Assembly (NCBI RefSeq): GCF_031127815.1
Contig: NZ_JARXHY010000019.1
Coordinates: 26,508-90,507 of the forward strand
DNA length: 64,000 nucleotides
Direction: 5' to 3'
From: Pelagicoccus sp. SDUM812003
GTDB taxonomy: Bacteria > Verrucomicrobiota > Verrucomicrobiia > Opitutales > Opitutaceae
Below, one piece after another: positions 26,395 through 35,013 of this stretch. The stretch's first letter is position 1, and the number at the start of each line of letters is the position of its first letter. Position numbers and translations under genes: made by a program. The notes beneath the pieces were generated by a model, which did not search any database, had not been told where the DNA came from, and saw only the letters and a list, made by a program, of their open reading frames with translations.

Positions 26395-28089
26395 ATGCCT
26401 TCCGACTCGACCCACGAAATCACCTACGTGATCGGCCATAAGAATCCAGACGCCGATTCGATTTGCTCCGCTATCGCCTACGCCAATCTGAAATCACTGC
26501 AGGGACAACGTGGCTTCATCCCCGCTCGCTGCGGCAATACCAACGCCCGCATCGACACCATTCTCTCCAAGTTCAACCAGCCTACGCCGCTGTTCGTGGG
26601 CGACGTATCGCCAAGGGTGAAGGATATCATGGTGAAGAAGGTGGTGAAAACGCGCCAGAACGCCACCTTGTCCGAAGCTCTCCAGCTCATCGACGAGCAC
26701 GACGTGCGCGTGCTGCCGGTGGTGACCGAGGACAACATTCTCAAAGGGTTCGTCTCCATCTTCCAGATGGGCGACTACTTCATCCCGAAGTTTCGCGAAC
26801 CTCGCTCCATGCGCCATGTGTACACCAGCATCAACGACGTGGCCAAGGCCTTGCAGGCCGACGTGAAGTACACGCGGGAACCGGACTCGCTGGAAGACAT
26901 GTACGTCAAGATCGGCGCCATGGATATTCGCTCCTTCGGCAAGTTCAACGGCTCCGACGCCATCCAAGCCAGCCAGACGATCATCATCGTGGGCGATCGC
27001 TGGGACATCCAGCAGCGCTCCATCCAGATCGGCGTTCGGCTGTTGGTCGTCACGGGCGGTCTCGGCATCGACAACGAGGTGCTGGAGCAGGCCAAAAACG
27101 CCGGCGTCTCGCTCATCGTCAGTCCCTACGATTCCGCCACCACCGCCTGGGCCATCCGCACCGCATCGAAAATCGAGCGCCTGATCGAGACCAACTACAC
27201 CTCGTATTCGGCATCGGATCGGCTTTCGCGGGTCAGCCGACGCATCGCTAGCTCCAACGCTCAGGCCTTTATGGTCACTGACGACGAAGGACACCTAACC
27301 GGCATTTTCACCAAGACCGACGTGCTCAAGCCCATCAAGACGAACCTGGTGCTTGTCGACCACAACGAGATGGGACAGGCCGTGCCCGGAGCCTCGGAAG
27401 TCAATATCAAGGAGGTCATCGACCACCATCGCCTCGGCTCCATGAACACTCAGCAGCCGATTCTCTTCATCAACGAACCAGTGGGCTCCACCTGCACCAT
27501 CGTGGCGGATCTCTTTCGTCGCAACGATCTCGAGCCCTCGCCCGACATCGCCGGCATCATGATGAGCGGCATCATCACCGATACGCTCAACCTGAATGGC
27601 CCGACCTCCACCGACAAGGACTCCGAGATCCTGAGCTGGCTCGAGTCCATCGCCGGCATCAAGGCCGACGACCTCGCTACGGAGGTTTTCAGCAGCGGAT
27701 CAGTCATCCTCTCCCTCAGCCCAGATCAAGCCGTCGTGGCCGACCAGAAGTTCTACGAGGAAAACGGAGTCCGCTACTCCGTGTCGCAAATCGAGGAACT
27801 CGGCTTCCAGAACTTTTGGAAAAACTCCGACGAGCTCTCCCTGGCCTTGGAGAATTTCGTGAAGAAGGAGGGGGTCAGTTTCGCCTGCATGCTAGTGACC
27901 GATATCAACCGCCAGAACTCCTTGCTACTGGTGAAAGGCGACCCGGAGTTCATTGATCGAATCCCCTATCCGCCGGTCGAAATCGGCGTCATCTACGACC
28001 TGCAGGGCGTGGTCAGCCGCAAGAAGCAGCTCATCCCATTCATCTCCAGCGCCTTGAAAGGCTCCCTGACCAGCCGCGAAACGGCTTAG
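26395..28089 (+). CDS. ppaC: Manganese-dependent inorganic pyrophosphatase with CBS and DRTGG domains
   Basis: A 564-residue regulated family II pyrophosphatase (DHH superfamily). The N-terminal DHH motif is VIGHKNPDADSICSAIAYA. A regulatory insert follows: CBS domain 1 (about 75-130), a DRTGG domain (about 150-250) and CBS domain 2 (about 255-305). The catalytic core then resumes with LVDHNEMGQAV and EVIDHHRLGS, and the DHHA2 domain covers about residues 420-560. CBS domains in this family bind AMP/ADP or diadenosine polyphosphates and tune activity. The split-core architecture is exactly that of CBS-PPases. It is monocistronic, facing cheX. Confidence 0.94.
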   Translation: MPSDSTHEITYVIGHKNPDADSICSAIAYANLKSLQGQRGFIPARCGNTNARIDTILSKFNQPTPLFVGDVSPRVKDIMVKKVVKTRQNATLSEALQLIDEHDVRVLPVVTEDNILKGFVSIFQMGDYFIPKFREPRSMRHVYTSINDVAKALQADVKYTREPDSLEDMYVKIGAMDIRSFGKFNGSDAIQASQTIIIVGDRWDIQQRSIQIGVRLLVVTGGLGIDNEVLEQAKNAGVSLIVSPYDSATTAWAIRTASKIERLIETNYTSYSASDRLSRVSRRIASSNAQAFMVTDDEGHLTGIFTKTDVLKPIKTNLVLVDHNEMGQAVPGASEVNIKEVIDHHRLGSMNTQQPILFINEPVGSTCTIVADLFRRNDLEPSPDIAGIMMSGIITDTLNLNGPTSTDKDSEILSWLESIAGIKADDLATEVFSSGSVILSLSPDQAVVADQKFYEENGVRYSVSQIEELGFQNFWKNSDELSLALENFVKKEGVSFACMLVTDINRQNSLLLVKGDPEFIDRIPYPPVEIGVIYDLQGVVSRKKQLIPFISSALKGSLTSRETA

Positions 28090-28110
28090 GGCACGCTTCC
28101 GATTGGGCGG

Positions 28111-28632
28111 TCAGTCCTTAGGGTCGGCCAGAACGAGGTCCGCCACCACCTCGTCGCCGTCCGCGAAGAAGTTGAGACGATGGTGCTTCACCACGCCCAT
28201 GGTGGAGATGTACAGCTCGTCGCCGCTCAGGACCGTTGGGATAGTGAGGACCGAGGAATAACCGCGGTCCGCGAGGCCGTTCTTGAACGATCCCGCAAAC
28301 ACGTTGGTCAACTCGCCGCAGACGTCCGAGGTGATTTCGTAGTCCAGACCGTCCTTATCCAGACCGGTGATCTTAGCCGCGGATCGCTCCACGAATTTCG
28401 ACTTCATGTAGAGATAGACCACACCGTGAACCTTTCCCACGAAGCCGACCGAGCCCACGTACACCATGCTCATCTCCTCGCCGCCGAGATCAGGTACGGG
28501 CGCTTTCACTCCCGAGAAATCCTTGCTGCTTCGATACTCAAGGCCGAAGCCCAGCATCGTCTTGAAAACGCTCTCAAGGGATTGAGAGATCATCTGGTCT
28601 AGTTCTTCGTCCGGGATATCGGGTAGGCTCAT
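28111..28632 (-). CDS. cheX: CheX-like chemotaxis phosphatase
   Basis: A 173-residue CheX/CheC family protein; these dephosphorylate CheY-P. The phosphatase helix carries the E-x2-N signature in DVCGELTNVFAGSFKNGL, and GYSSVLTIPTVLSG fits the following strand. Only one E-x2-N site is seen, typical of CheX rather than CheC, which has two. There is no other chemotaxis gene in the window, so it may serve an unlinked chemotaxis array or another response regulator, such as the single-domain regulator at 38935-39378. That link is only a guess. Confidence 0.78.
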   Translation of the reverse strand: MSLPDIPDEELDQMISQSLESVFKTMLGFGLEYRSSKDFSGVKAPVPDLGGEEMSMVYVGSVGFVGKVHGVVYLYMKSKFVERSAAKITGLDKDGLDYEITSDVCGELTNVFAGSFKNGLADRGYSSVLTIPTVLSGDELYISTMGVVKHHRLNFFADGDEVVADLVLADPKD

Positions 28633-28828
28633 CTTGGATCTGTTTCCTGAATCGAATCGTCTTAAAACTCAACGACTTGAGAACTTGCTCGGCACAGTCG
28701 AGCAACATGGCGCGAAATCGGTTTTTTGCCAAATAATTTCAATTTTCAGCTACGCAATCCCGCGGGGACGCCCCTCGTTGGTTGAACCGAAGACTTTGCC
28801 TTTGCCACCCGCCTTAACAGCGAAAACA

Positions 28829-29602
28829 ATGCCCATCATGCCTGCTGCCACAGAAAGCTTCTACGAAACCGACAAGGCCATTTCCGAATACCTGTTCTTC
28901 CACTATGGACGTGCCGAGGACTTTCTTTTCGAAGGCCTCGGTCCGGCAGAGGCGCTGGATTTCGCGAAACGCTGCGCGGAGCTCGCCTTGCGCCACCCCC
29001 TGGAGAAGGGACGCGCCCTCGATCTCGGCTGCGCCGTCGGACGCAGCGCCTGCGAGCTGTCGGCCCTCTTCGAGCAAACCATCGGCATCGACTACTCCCA
29101 CGGCCTGATCGATGCCGCCAATCGCTTGCTGGAAAGCAAACGGGTCGAAATCAGCATCGCGGACGAAGGAGAGCTCACCAAGGCGATCGAAATCGAGATT
29201 CCACCAAACGCCCGTCCGGAAAGAGTCTCCTTCCGCCAAGGAGACGCCATGGATCTGCCCGGAGAGATCGGCGTTTTCGATTTCGTGCTTATGGCGAATC
29301 TGATCGACAGGCTGCCGGATCCTAGGCGATGCCTCAGCCGGATAGGCTCCTTCTTGAGCGCCGGGGGCATCCTGGCCATCACCTCGCCTTACACCTGGCT
29401 TGAAGAGTACACCCCAAAGAAAAACTGGCTGGGCGGCTATGCCGTAAATGACGTTCCCGTTCGCTCCTTTCAAACCTTGCAGCAGATTCTGAAAGCGCAG
29501 TTCGATCTGATCGAGACGGCGAATCTGCCTTTCCTCATTCGAGAGCATGCTCGAAAAAACCAATACAGCATCGCCCACGCCTCCCTCTGGCGAAAACGCT
29601 AG
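28829..29602 (+). CDS. SAM methyltransferase resembling the OvoA C-terminal domain
   Basis: A class I methyltransferase of about 257 residues. SAM motif I is GRALDLGCAVGRSACEL. The opening SFYETDKAISEYLFFHYGRAEDF is characteristic of the putative 4-mercaptohistidine N1-methyltransferase domain of OvoA, the enzyme that makes ovothiol A, here as a stand-alone protein. The C-terminal block (SPYTWLEEYTPKKNWLGGY) also fits that domain. ATG 28829 is preferred; ATG 28838 is nearly equal, and the frame upstream to 28634 is poor. No OvoA sulfoxide synthase domain is in the window. An alternative is a different small-molecule methyltransferase. Confidence 0.75.
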   Translation: MPIMPAATESFYETDKAISEYLFFHYGRAEDFLFEGLGPAEALDFAKRCAELALRHPLEKGRALDLGCAVGRSACELSALFEQTIGIDYSHGLIDAANRLLESKRVEISIADEGELTKAIEIEIPPNARPERVSFRQGDAMDLPGEIGVFDFVLMANLIDRLPDPRRCLSRIGSFLSAGGILAITSPYTWLEEYTPKKNWLGGYAVNDVPVRSFQTLQQILKAQFDLIETANLPFLIREHARKNQYSIAHASLWRKR

Positions 29603-29646
29603 CTCCCACTCTTCCCGCCTTTCTGCTATACTTCTATCCTGTACCG

Positions 29647-30444
29647 ATGATCTCACTACGCCGCATTCTCGGTCTTCTCGCCACCCTCCTATGCGCGCTC
29701 GTTCTCGCGAGCTGCGCCGAAACGGAGCCCGACAACACATTGGTCGTCGGCATGGAGCTTTCCTATCCGCCTTTCGAAATGTCGGACGAAAACAACCAGC
29801 CGACAGGCGTGAGCGTGGATTTGGCCAAAGCGCTCGGGGAACATCTCGACCGACCGATCCGCATCGAAAACATCGTATTCACCGGACTGATCCCTGCACT
29901 GAAGACCGGCAAGATCGATTTGATTATCTCCTCCATGACCGCTACCGAGGAGCGAGACCAGTCAATCGATTTTTCGGACCCCTACCTGAAGACCGGACTC
30001 TGCCTCCTCGTCGCTAAAGACTCCCCCATCCACTCCATCGAAGACGCCGACCGAGAAGGCCTTTCCATCGCGGTGAAACAAGGCACGACCGGGCACCTCT
30101 ACGCGATGAACGAAATCGCTCAGGCCAGGGTGCTCACCTTGGAAAAGGAATCCTCCGCCGCCCTAGAGGTAGCCCAAGGCAAAGCGGACGCCTTCATCTA
30201 CGATCAGATGTCGATCTATCGAAACTGGACCCGCCATGCAGATACGACTCGAGCCCTTCTCGATCCCTTCCAATCCGAGTCTTGGGTCATCGGCATCCAG
30301 GAGGGCGATTCCGAACTGCAGGCTCAAGTGAACGATTTTCTCCGAACGTTCCGCGAAAACAGCGGCTTCGAGGCCTTGGGAAACAAATACCTATCTGAGC
30401 AAAAGAAGGCTTTCCAGGAGCTAGGGTACCCCTTTTTCTTCTAG
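29647..30444 (+). CDS. Polar amino-acid ABC transporter, substrate-binding lipoprotein
   Basis: A 265-residue extracytoplasmic solute-binding protein of family 3. It has a lipoprotein signal with LVLASC (lipobox L-A-S-C) at about residue 24. The fold's signatures are visible: VVGMELSYPPFEMSDENNQPTGVSVDLAKALGEHL at the start, KIDLIISSMTATEERDQSIDFSDPYLKTG, and the second-lobe SIAVKQGTTG. It begins a three-gene operon with a permease and an ATPase. The ligand is probably a polar amino acid such as Gln, Glu or Arg; this cannot be refined. Confidence 0.9.
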   Translation: MISLRRILGLLATLLCALVLASCAETEPDNTLVVGMELSYPPFEMSDENNQPTGVSVDLAKALGEHLDRPIRIENIVFTGLIPALKTGKIDLIISSMTATEERDQSIDFSDPYLKTGLCLLVAKDSPIHSIEDADREGLSIAVKQGTTGHLYAMNEIAQARVLTLEKESSAALEVAQGKADAFIYDQMSIYRNWTRHADTTRALLDPFQSESWVIGIQEGDSELQAQVNDFLRTFRENSGFEALGNKYLSEQKKAFQELGYPFFF

Positions 30445-30447
30445 AGC

Positions 30448-31236
30448 GTGAGATCGCTGCTATTTGAAACCGAACCCAACGCCCCCCAGGCGACTCGGTT
30501 TCTCGCCAAGTGGTTCAGCGTACTGCTCGCGCTTTCGCTGATCTGCTCGCTGATACTCGCCGCATTCGCCTCGCTTCAGTACAATTGGAACTGGTCATCG
30601 GTTTTCAACTACAGAAACAAACTGCTGGGAGCCTGGCTGACCACCTTGCAAATCTCCTCCGTATCCCTTGTCTTGAGCAGCATCATCGGCGCTCTTTCGG
30701 CCCTTTCCTCCCGATCTCGCTTCCTCCCGCTACGCTACCTCTTTCGACTCTATGTCGAAATCACTCGCGGTACGCCGCTTCTGGTTCAGATCCTTATCTA
30801 TTACTATGTCATCGCCGACGCCGCCCATATCGATAACCGCTACACCGTAGGGACATTGGTGCTGTCGCTCTTCAGCGGAGCCTATCTATCCGAGATATTT
30901 CGCGCCGGCATCGAATCCGTAGGCAGCTCTCAGCTCCTTTCCGCTCAAGCGATCGGTTTCGACTCGTATCAAACGTTTAGATACATCATTCTACCGCAAG
31001 CTTTGCGACAAAGCTTGCCCGCCCTAGCGGGACAATTCGCAAACTTGATCAAGGACTCCTCCTTGCTGAGCATCATCGCTATCAGCGAATTCACCCTAGC
31101 CGCTCAGGAAGTGAACGCCGCCACGCTCAGCTCCTTCGAGAGCTTCATCCCGCTCGCGATCGGCTACTTGATTCTAACCCTGCCAATCAGCTATCTATCG
31201 CGCTACATGGAGCGTAAGGTTTCTTTCGATACATGA
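30448..31236 (+). CDS. Polar amino-acid ABC transporter permease (HisM/GlnP type)
   Basis: A 262-residue inner-membrane permease starting at GTG three bases after the binding-protein stop. There is a long first membrane span (residues about 20-42). LGAWLTTLQISSVSLVLSSIIGALSALS, YLFRLYVEITRGTPLLVQILIYYYV and GAYLSEIFRAGIESVGSSQLLSAQAIGFDSYQTFRYIILPQALRQSLP are the classic HisMQ/GlnP pattern, including the EAA coupling loop. Only one permease gene is present, so it probably forms a homodimer. Its stop overlaps the ATPase start by four bases. Confidence 0.92.
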   Translation: MRSLLFETEPNAPQATRFLAKWFSVLLALSLICSLILAAFASLQYNWNWSSVFNYRNKLLGAWLTTLQISSVSLVLSSIIGALSALSSRSRFLPLRYLFRLYVEITRGTPLLVQILIYYYVIADAAHIDNRYTVGTLVLSLFSGAYLSEIFRAGIESVGSSQLLSAQAIGFDSYQTFRYIILPQALRQSLPALAGQFANLIKDSSLLSIIAISEFTLAAQEVNAATLSSFESFIPLAIGYLILTLPISYLSRYMERKVSFDT

Positions 31237-31964
31237 AGATCGAGCTGAAAGACATTCGCAAGACCTACGGATCCACCGTGGCTCTCGACAAACTGACGCT
31301 CCGCCTCCCCGAAACGCGCAGCCTGATTCTCGTCGGTCCGTCAGGCGGCGGAAAATCTACTACGCTTCGCCTGATGGCGGGACTGGAAAAACCGGATTCG
31401 GGTAAGATCTTCTTCAACGGAAAATCTCTTCCTCAGGACGAAGCCGAACGACGAGCCTACCGAAAGTCGGTGGGGATCGTATTCCAGTCCTACAATCTCT
31501 TTCCTCACCTCGATGCTCTGGAAAACATAGCGCTCCCCCTTCGCAAGGTGCATGGAGTCGATCGCAAGACCGCTGAGGCGCGAGCTCTCGAATTGCTCGG
31601 GCGCTTCAAGCTGGCTTCCCACGCTCGGAAGCGTCCATATGAAATGTCCGGTGGACAGAATCAACGCGTCGCTATCGCGCGAGCCATGGCCCACGAACCG
31701 GAGGCACTGTTCTTCGACGAGCCCACCTCCGCGTTGGACCCCGAAATGAGCGCCGAAGTGCTCGATGTCATTGAAGAACTGATACAAACGGGAAAGCCTT
31801 GCATCGTCGTCACCCACCAAATGAGTTTCGCTCGCCGAGCTGGAGATCATATCGCATTCGTAACCAAGGGAAGAATCAGCGAGCTTTCGACCAGCGAGCG
31901 ATTTTTCACCAATCCCCAAAATTCGGATACCGCTGCGTTTCTGGAAAAAGAGCTCCGCTATTGA
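31233..31964 (+). CDS. Polar amino-acid ABC transporter ATP-binding protein
   Basis: A 243-residue ABC ATPase of the GlnQ/HisP type. Walker A is GPSGGGKSTTLR, the Q-loop GIVFQSYNLFPHL, the signature EMSGGQNQRVAIARAM, Walker B ALFFDEPTSALDPE, and the switch His lies in CIVVTHQMSFARRAG. It starts at ATG overlapping the permease stop and ends the operon. A TTG that overlaps its TGA begins a 44-codon frame to 32095 which I do not count as a gene. Confidence 0.94.
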   Translation: MKIELKDIRKTYGSTVALDKLTLRLPETRSLILVGPSGGGKSTTLRLMAGLEKPDSGKIFFNGKSLPQDEAERRAYRKSVGIVFQSYNLFPHLDALENIALPLRKVHGVDRKTAEARALELLGRFKLASHARKRPYEMSGGQNQRVAIARAMAHEPEALFFDEPTSALDPEMSAEVLDVIEELIQTGKPCIVVTHQMSFARRAGDHIAFVTKGRISELSTSERFFTNPQNSDTAAFLEKELRY

Positions 31965-32081
31965 GCGGATCCAAGCCTCGCAGGAACCAAGGGCTCGCAC
32001 GCTGGCTAACGGACAAGGAAAACGAAGCCGACTGGTATCGGAAACCGGTGTCGATCGAGGGCGAGCTAAGCCGGCGAAGGC

Positions 32082-33620
32082 TCAGAGTCCCTTGAAGTAG
32101 CTGTCGAGAAGAGAAACTCTCTTCTTCTTTTTCTTGACGGGTTTGGGCTTATCAGCGGGCTCCACCAGCTCCACTTCCGCTTCCGTAAAACCATGCGATT
32201 TCGCCTTCTCCGGCTCATGAGTCGGCTTGGGCACCTTGGGCTCAGGTTTGTCGCGTTGCAGCTTGCCCTCCTTTTCCAGCTGGCTGGCCTTGGAAAGCAC
32301 CCTGCTTGGCTTGGATTTCGGAAGCTTTTGAATATCGACGATATCGCCGAACTGATCGACCAACGATTCCGCCTCCACATCGACTTCCAGGTTTTCCAGC
32401 GACGCTGGATCGTCCAAGAGAGGCGATTCGGACGACTCGATGGTCTCTTCCGGCGTCTTGGGCGCTTCCGGCTCCGAGGCAGCTTCGAGTCCCCCATCTT
32501 CCGCCGAGGCCTGCGCTGCAAGGTCTTCCTCAACTAGATTCACGTCTCCGGAAACGAAATCCCGATCCGGTTCGCTTTCCTCCCATACCGGCGTTTCTCG
32601 CACCTGCTCATCCGTGTCAGGTGGCGTTTCCAGCGGATCATCCGACGCCATCGAAGCGTTCACGGCTTCGACGACCTCCTCGGTCGACTCCTGATTTTCA
32701 TCCGCTGGCGATATCTCCTTTTCGGCGAAACTTCTTTCAACCACCGCGTCAATCTCGGCTTGCTCCGCTTCCGGTTCCGGCATCGGCATCTCCGTCGCTA
32801 CCTCAGCACCACTTGTCTCCGAAGCTTCCTCCGGCATGCTCAATAGCGCTTCCTCGCTTCGCCCAGTCGGCTCGCTTTCACCGATGACTTCGGACTCGTC
32901 CGCTACCTGGCCCTCCTCAGTCTCCTTCACGCCTGAAAGAGGCTCCTCTTCGGCGACCGCAGAATCAAGCTCCTGCTCCATCGCTTCCGAGTCGATGGAA
33001 TGAGTTCGCTCCGCCTTCTCGGAATCGGGCTCTCGATCTTTCTGGGCAACGACCGGAAGCTCGTCGCTCGCATCTTCATCAACGATCTGATTGTCAGGCG
33101 ACTCTGAAAACACGGGCTCCTCTAAACCTCCGAAAGCCTCACCGCCAGCTGACCATTCGGCGGCATCCGGCTGGTGCTGCTTATCTGCGGACTGCTCGAT
33201 CGGGTCCTCCGCCACACCATCGGATCCTGATAGCGTCCGTTCTTCCCCCTGCTCTCGATCCGACGAATCGACTGTCATTTCCGCTTCGCTGAGCGCATCG
33301 ACAGTCTCCGTATCAGCGACCTCGGAGTCATCACCTTGCTTGGCGCTCGCTTCGAGCTCGCACGGTTCGTCAGCGAGGATCTGGGCAGCTGCCGAGTCAG
33401 TGTCTTCGCGTAATGGTTTCTCAGATACAAGCAGCGCTGCCTCGTCGAACGCCGGTTTGATCTCCAGCTCGTCTTCGACTTCCGAGGAATCCGACTCCTC
33501 CACTTCCGGGCGGAGCTGCGCCAGCCCTTGCTGCTGGGCAAGTTCGCTCAAACGACTGGAGCGCGAGCGACGCTCAGCAAGAACGGAAAATAGAGAACTA
33601 TCTTTTTCTTCGCTTTCCAT
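32082..33620 (-). CDS. Very acidic, probably disordered protein (512 aa)
   Basis: Not recognised. About one third of residues are Glu or Asp, with many Ser and Ala, few aromatics, and no clear folded domain. Only the ends differ. The N-terminal 40 residues contain a short helix (FSVLAERRSRSSRLSELAQQQ). The C-terminal 90 residues turn basic (DKPKPVKKKKKRVSLLDSYFKGL), and the hydrophobic last stretch (VSLLDSYFKGL) looks like a short binding peptide. The start is ATG 33618-33620; an upstream frame to 33704 reads poorly. It is divergent from the ParA-like gene 149 bases away. A scaffold or DNA/membrane-partner role is possible but not shown. Confidence 0.6.
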   Translation of the reverse strand: MESEEKDSSLFSVLAERRSRSSRLSELAQQQGLAQLRPEVEESDSSEVEDELEIKPAFDEAALLVSEKPLREDTDSAAAQILADEPCELEASAKQGDDSEVADTETVDALSEAEMTVDSSDREQGEERTLSGSDGVAEDPIEQSADKQHQPDAAEWSAGGEAFGGLEEPVFSESPDNQIVDEDASDELPVVAQKDREPDSEKAERTHSIDSEAMEQELDSAVAEEEPLSGVKETEEGQVADESEVIGESEPTGRSEEALLSMPEEASETSGAEVATEMPMPEPEAEQAEIDAVVERSFAEKEISPADENQESTEEVVEAVNASMASDDPLETPPDTDEQVRETPVWEESEPDRDFVSGDVNLVEEDLAAQASAEDGGLEAASEPEAPKTPEETIESSESPLLDDPASLENLEVDVEAESLVDQFGDIVDIQKLPKSKPSRVLSKASQLEKEGKLQRDKPEPKVPKPTHEPEKAKSHGFTEAEVELVEPADKPKPVKKKKKRVSLLDSYFKGL

Positions 33621-33768
33621 GGACGTATCGTAGCAACATAGCTGGCCACCGACCGGCTGTAAACGCTCTATCGGCCAGATCGCAGCTAAAGAATTGTTAA
33701 ACAAGGCATAGGGCCTAATTTTCTTTGCCGCATCGATCGATCTGAACTCTTCTCAAGCAACCGAGCAG

Positions 33769-34683
33769 ATGGCAAAGAAGATCAGTTTCCTCAACATCAA
33801 AGGCGGCGTCGGCAAGACTTCGCTCATCGTAAATATGGGGGCTTGCCTGGCCTATATGGGACGCCGCACCCTCATTGTGGATTTGGATGCCCAAAGCAAT
33901 GCGAGCATCTGGCTGATGCGTCTGGACCGATGGAATACCCTAAACCGCGCCCCGGAAAAGTTTCTTCTTCACCTCTTTCGGGACCAAAACGCGAAGCTGT
34001 CGGACTGTATCCAGAAAAGCCCCATCCGCGATACCGATGGCGAAGAAATGCTACCGCGTCTCGATCTGGTGCCAGCATCCTTCACCTTGATGGATCTGGA
34101 GCACGAAGTACCCAGAAAGGAAGGACAGCCATTCTACGTTCGCTTCTTCGAAGCCCTCAAGTCGGTGGAAGATGAATACGACTTCATCCTTTTCGACTGC
34201 CCGCCAAACTTCTTCTACAGCACCCAGTGTGCGCTCTTCTCTTCGAATCATGTGCTGGTGCCCTCCAATCCGGACGCTTTGAGCATAATCGGATTTCATC
34301 TGCTGGTGGACAAGCTTTCCCGCTTCAAGAGCGACACCGCAGCTCATCGCAAACAGCTTTCCGCTCCCACTCCCGACATCATCGGTGTCGCTCTGAACGC
34401 AGTGAAACCAGGCACGAAGATCCACGTGCCGCTCGAGCGCTTCAACGCCCAGATCGATCGCTTCAAGCAGCAGGGCAAGGTCGCGCCCATGACGCACATC
34501 TATCCAGACCTGGTGCGTCACTCGGTCACCGTCGGTCGAGCAGTCATGATGGGCATCCCGACTGTGCTGATGTCAAAGCAGGACGCGTCCATCAATTTGG
34601 CAGAGGACTACATCAAGCTGACCAAGCACCTGCTGGAGCAGCTAGGCGACCCCGAGCCCGACGAAGAAGAGGACGGCGAATAA
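33769..34683 (+). CDS. ParA/Soj-type partition ATPase (orphan, without ParB)
   Basis: A 304-residue P-loop ATPase. The deviant Walker A is FLNIKGGVGKTSLIVNMGACLA, and Walker B-like DFILFDCPPNFFYS and the A-prime block TLIVDLDAQSNAS are clear. Such proteins position DNA or protein cargo by ATP-driven patterning. The C-terminus is acidic (DPEPDEEEDGE). No parB or CTP-binding partner gene is adjacent; its divergent neighbour is the acidic 512-residue protein, which is not a ParB. Chromosome segregation, chemotaxis-array or carboxysome-like positioning are all possible. The gene is monocistronic with 330 bases of non-coding DNA after it. Confidence 0.88.
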   Translation: MAKKISFLNIKGGVGKTSLIVNMGACLAYMGRRTLIVDLDAQSNASIWLMRLDRWNTLNRAPEKFLLHLFRDQNAKLSDCIQKSPIRDTDGEEMLPRLDLVPASFTLMDLEHEVPRKEGQPFYVRFFEALKSVEDEYDFILFDCPPNFFYSTQCALFSSNHVLVPSNPDALSIIGFHLLVDKLSRFKSDTAAHRKQLSAPTPDIIGVALNAVKPGTKIHVPLERFNAQIDRFKQQGKVAPMTHIYPDLVRHSVTVGRAVMMGIPTVLMSKQDASINLAEDYIKLTKHLLEQLGDPEPDEEEDGE

Positions 34684-35013
34684 GCCCGCGTCTCTCCGTT
34701 CCCTGATTTTCGTAGCGCGCGTCAAAAGGCAGCCGCTGGAGCTGCGACGGTTTCTCGAGAAAAATTCCGTCAAAAACCCCTCGTCCGATTGCGATTCCGT
34801 GGAGAGAGACCGATTCGGTAGTACCTCTGGTACAAACGACGAGCTCTCGACCTTCATGAACCACTCACCATCGCCTTCCGCCCAGCGCCTTTTCGGCGTG
34901 GTGGCGCCCACGCGTCTTTGCCCAGAGCATCGGATCGTCGAGATCTCAAGGCCATGCCCTGCACATCCCATGCGACGGCGCCTGGCGGAGATCTCGGCCA
35001 TTCCCCATCGACG
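34684..35013. other. Intergenic region between the parA-like gene and the hybrid kinase gene
   Basis: 330 bases with no supported ORF. The kinase frame is open from a TTG at 34918, so 95 bases may belong to its N-terminus. No terminator, repeat or operator stands out. Confidence 0.4.

Noticed and set aside
31961..32095. 44-codon frame starting with TTG overlapping the ABC ATPase stop
   Set aside because: A possible small coupled ORF, but it has no ribosome site, an uncommon start, and overlaps the acidic-protein gene end; evidence is too thin.
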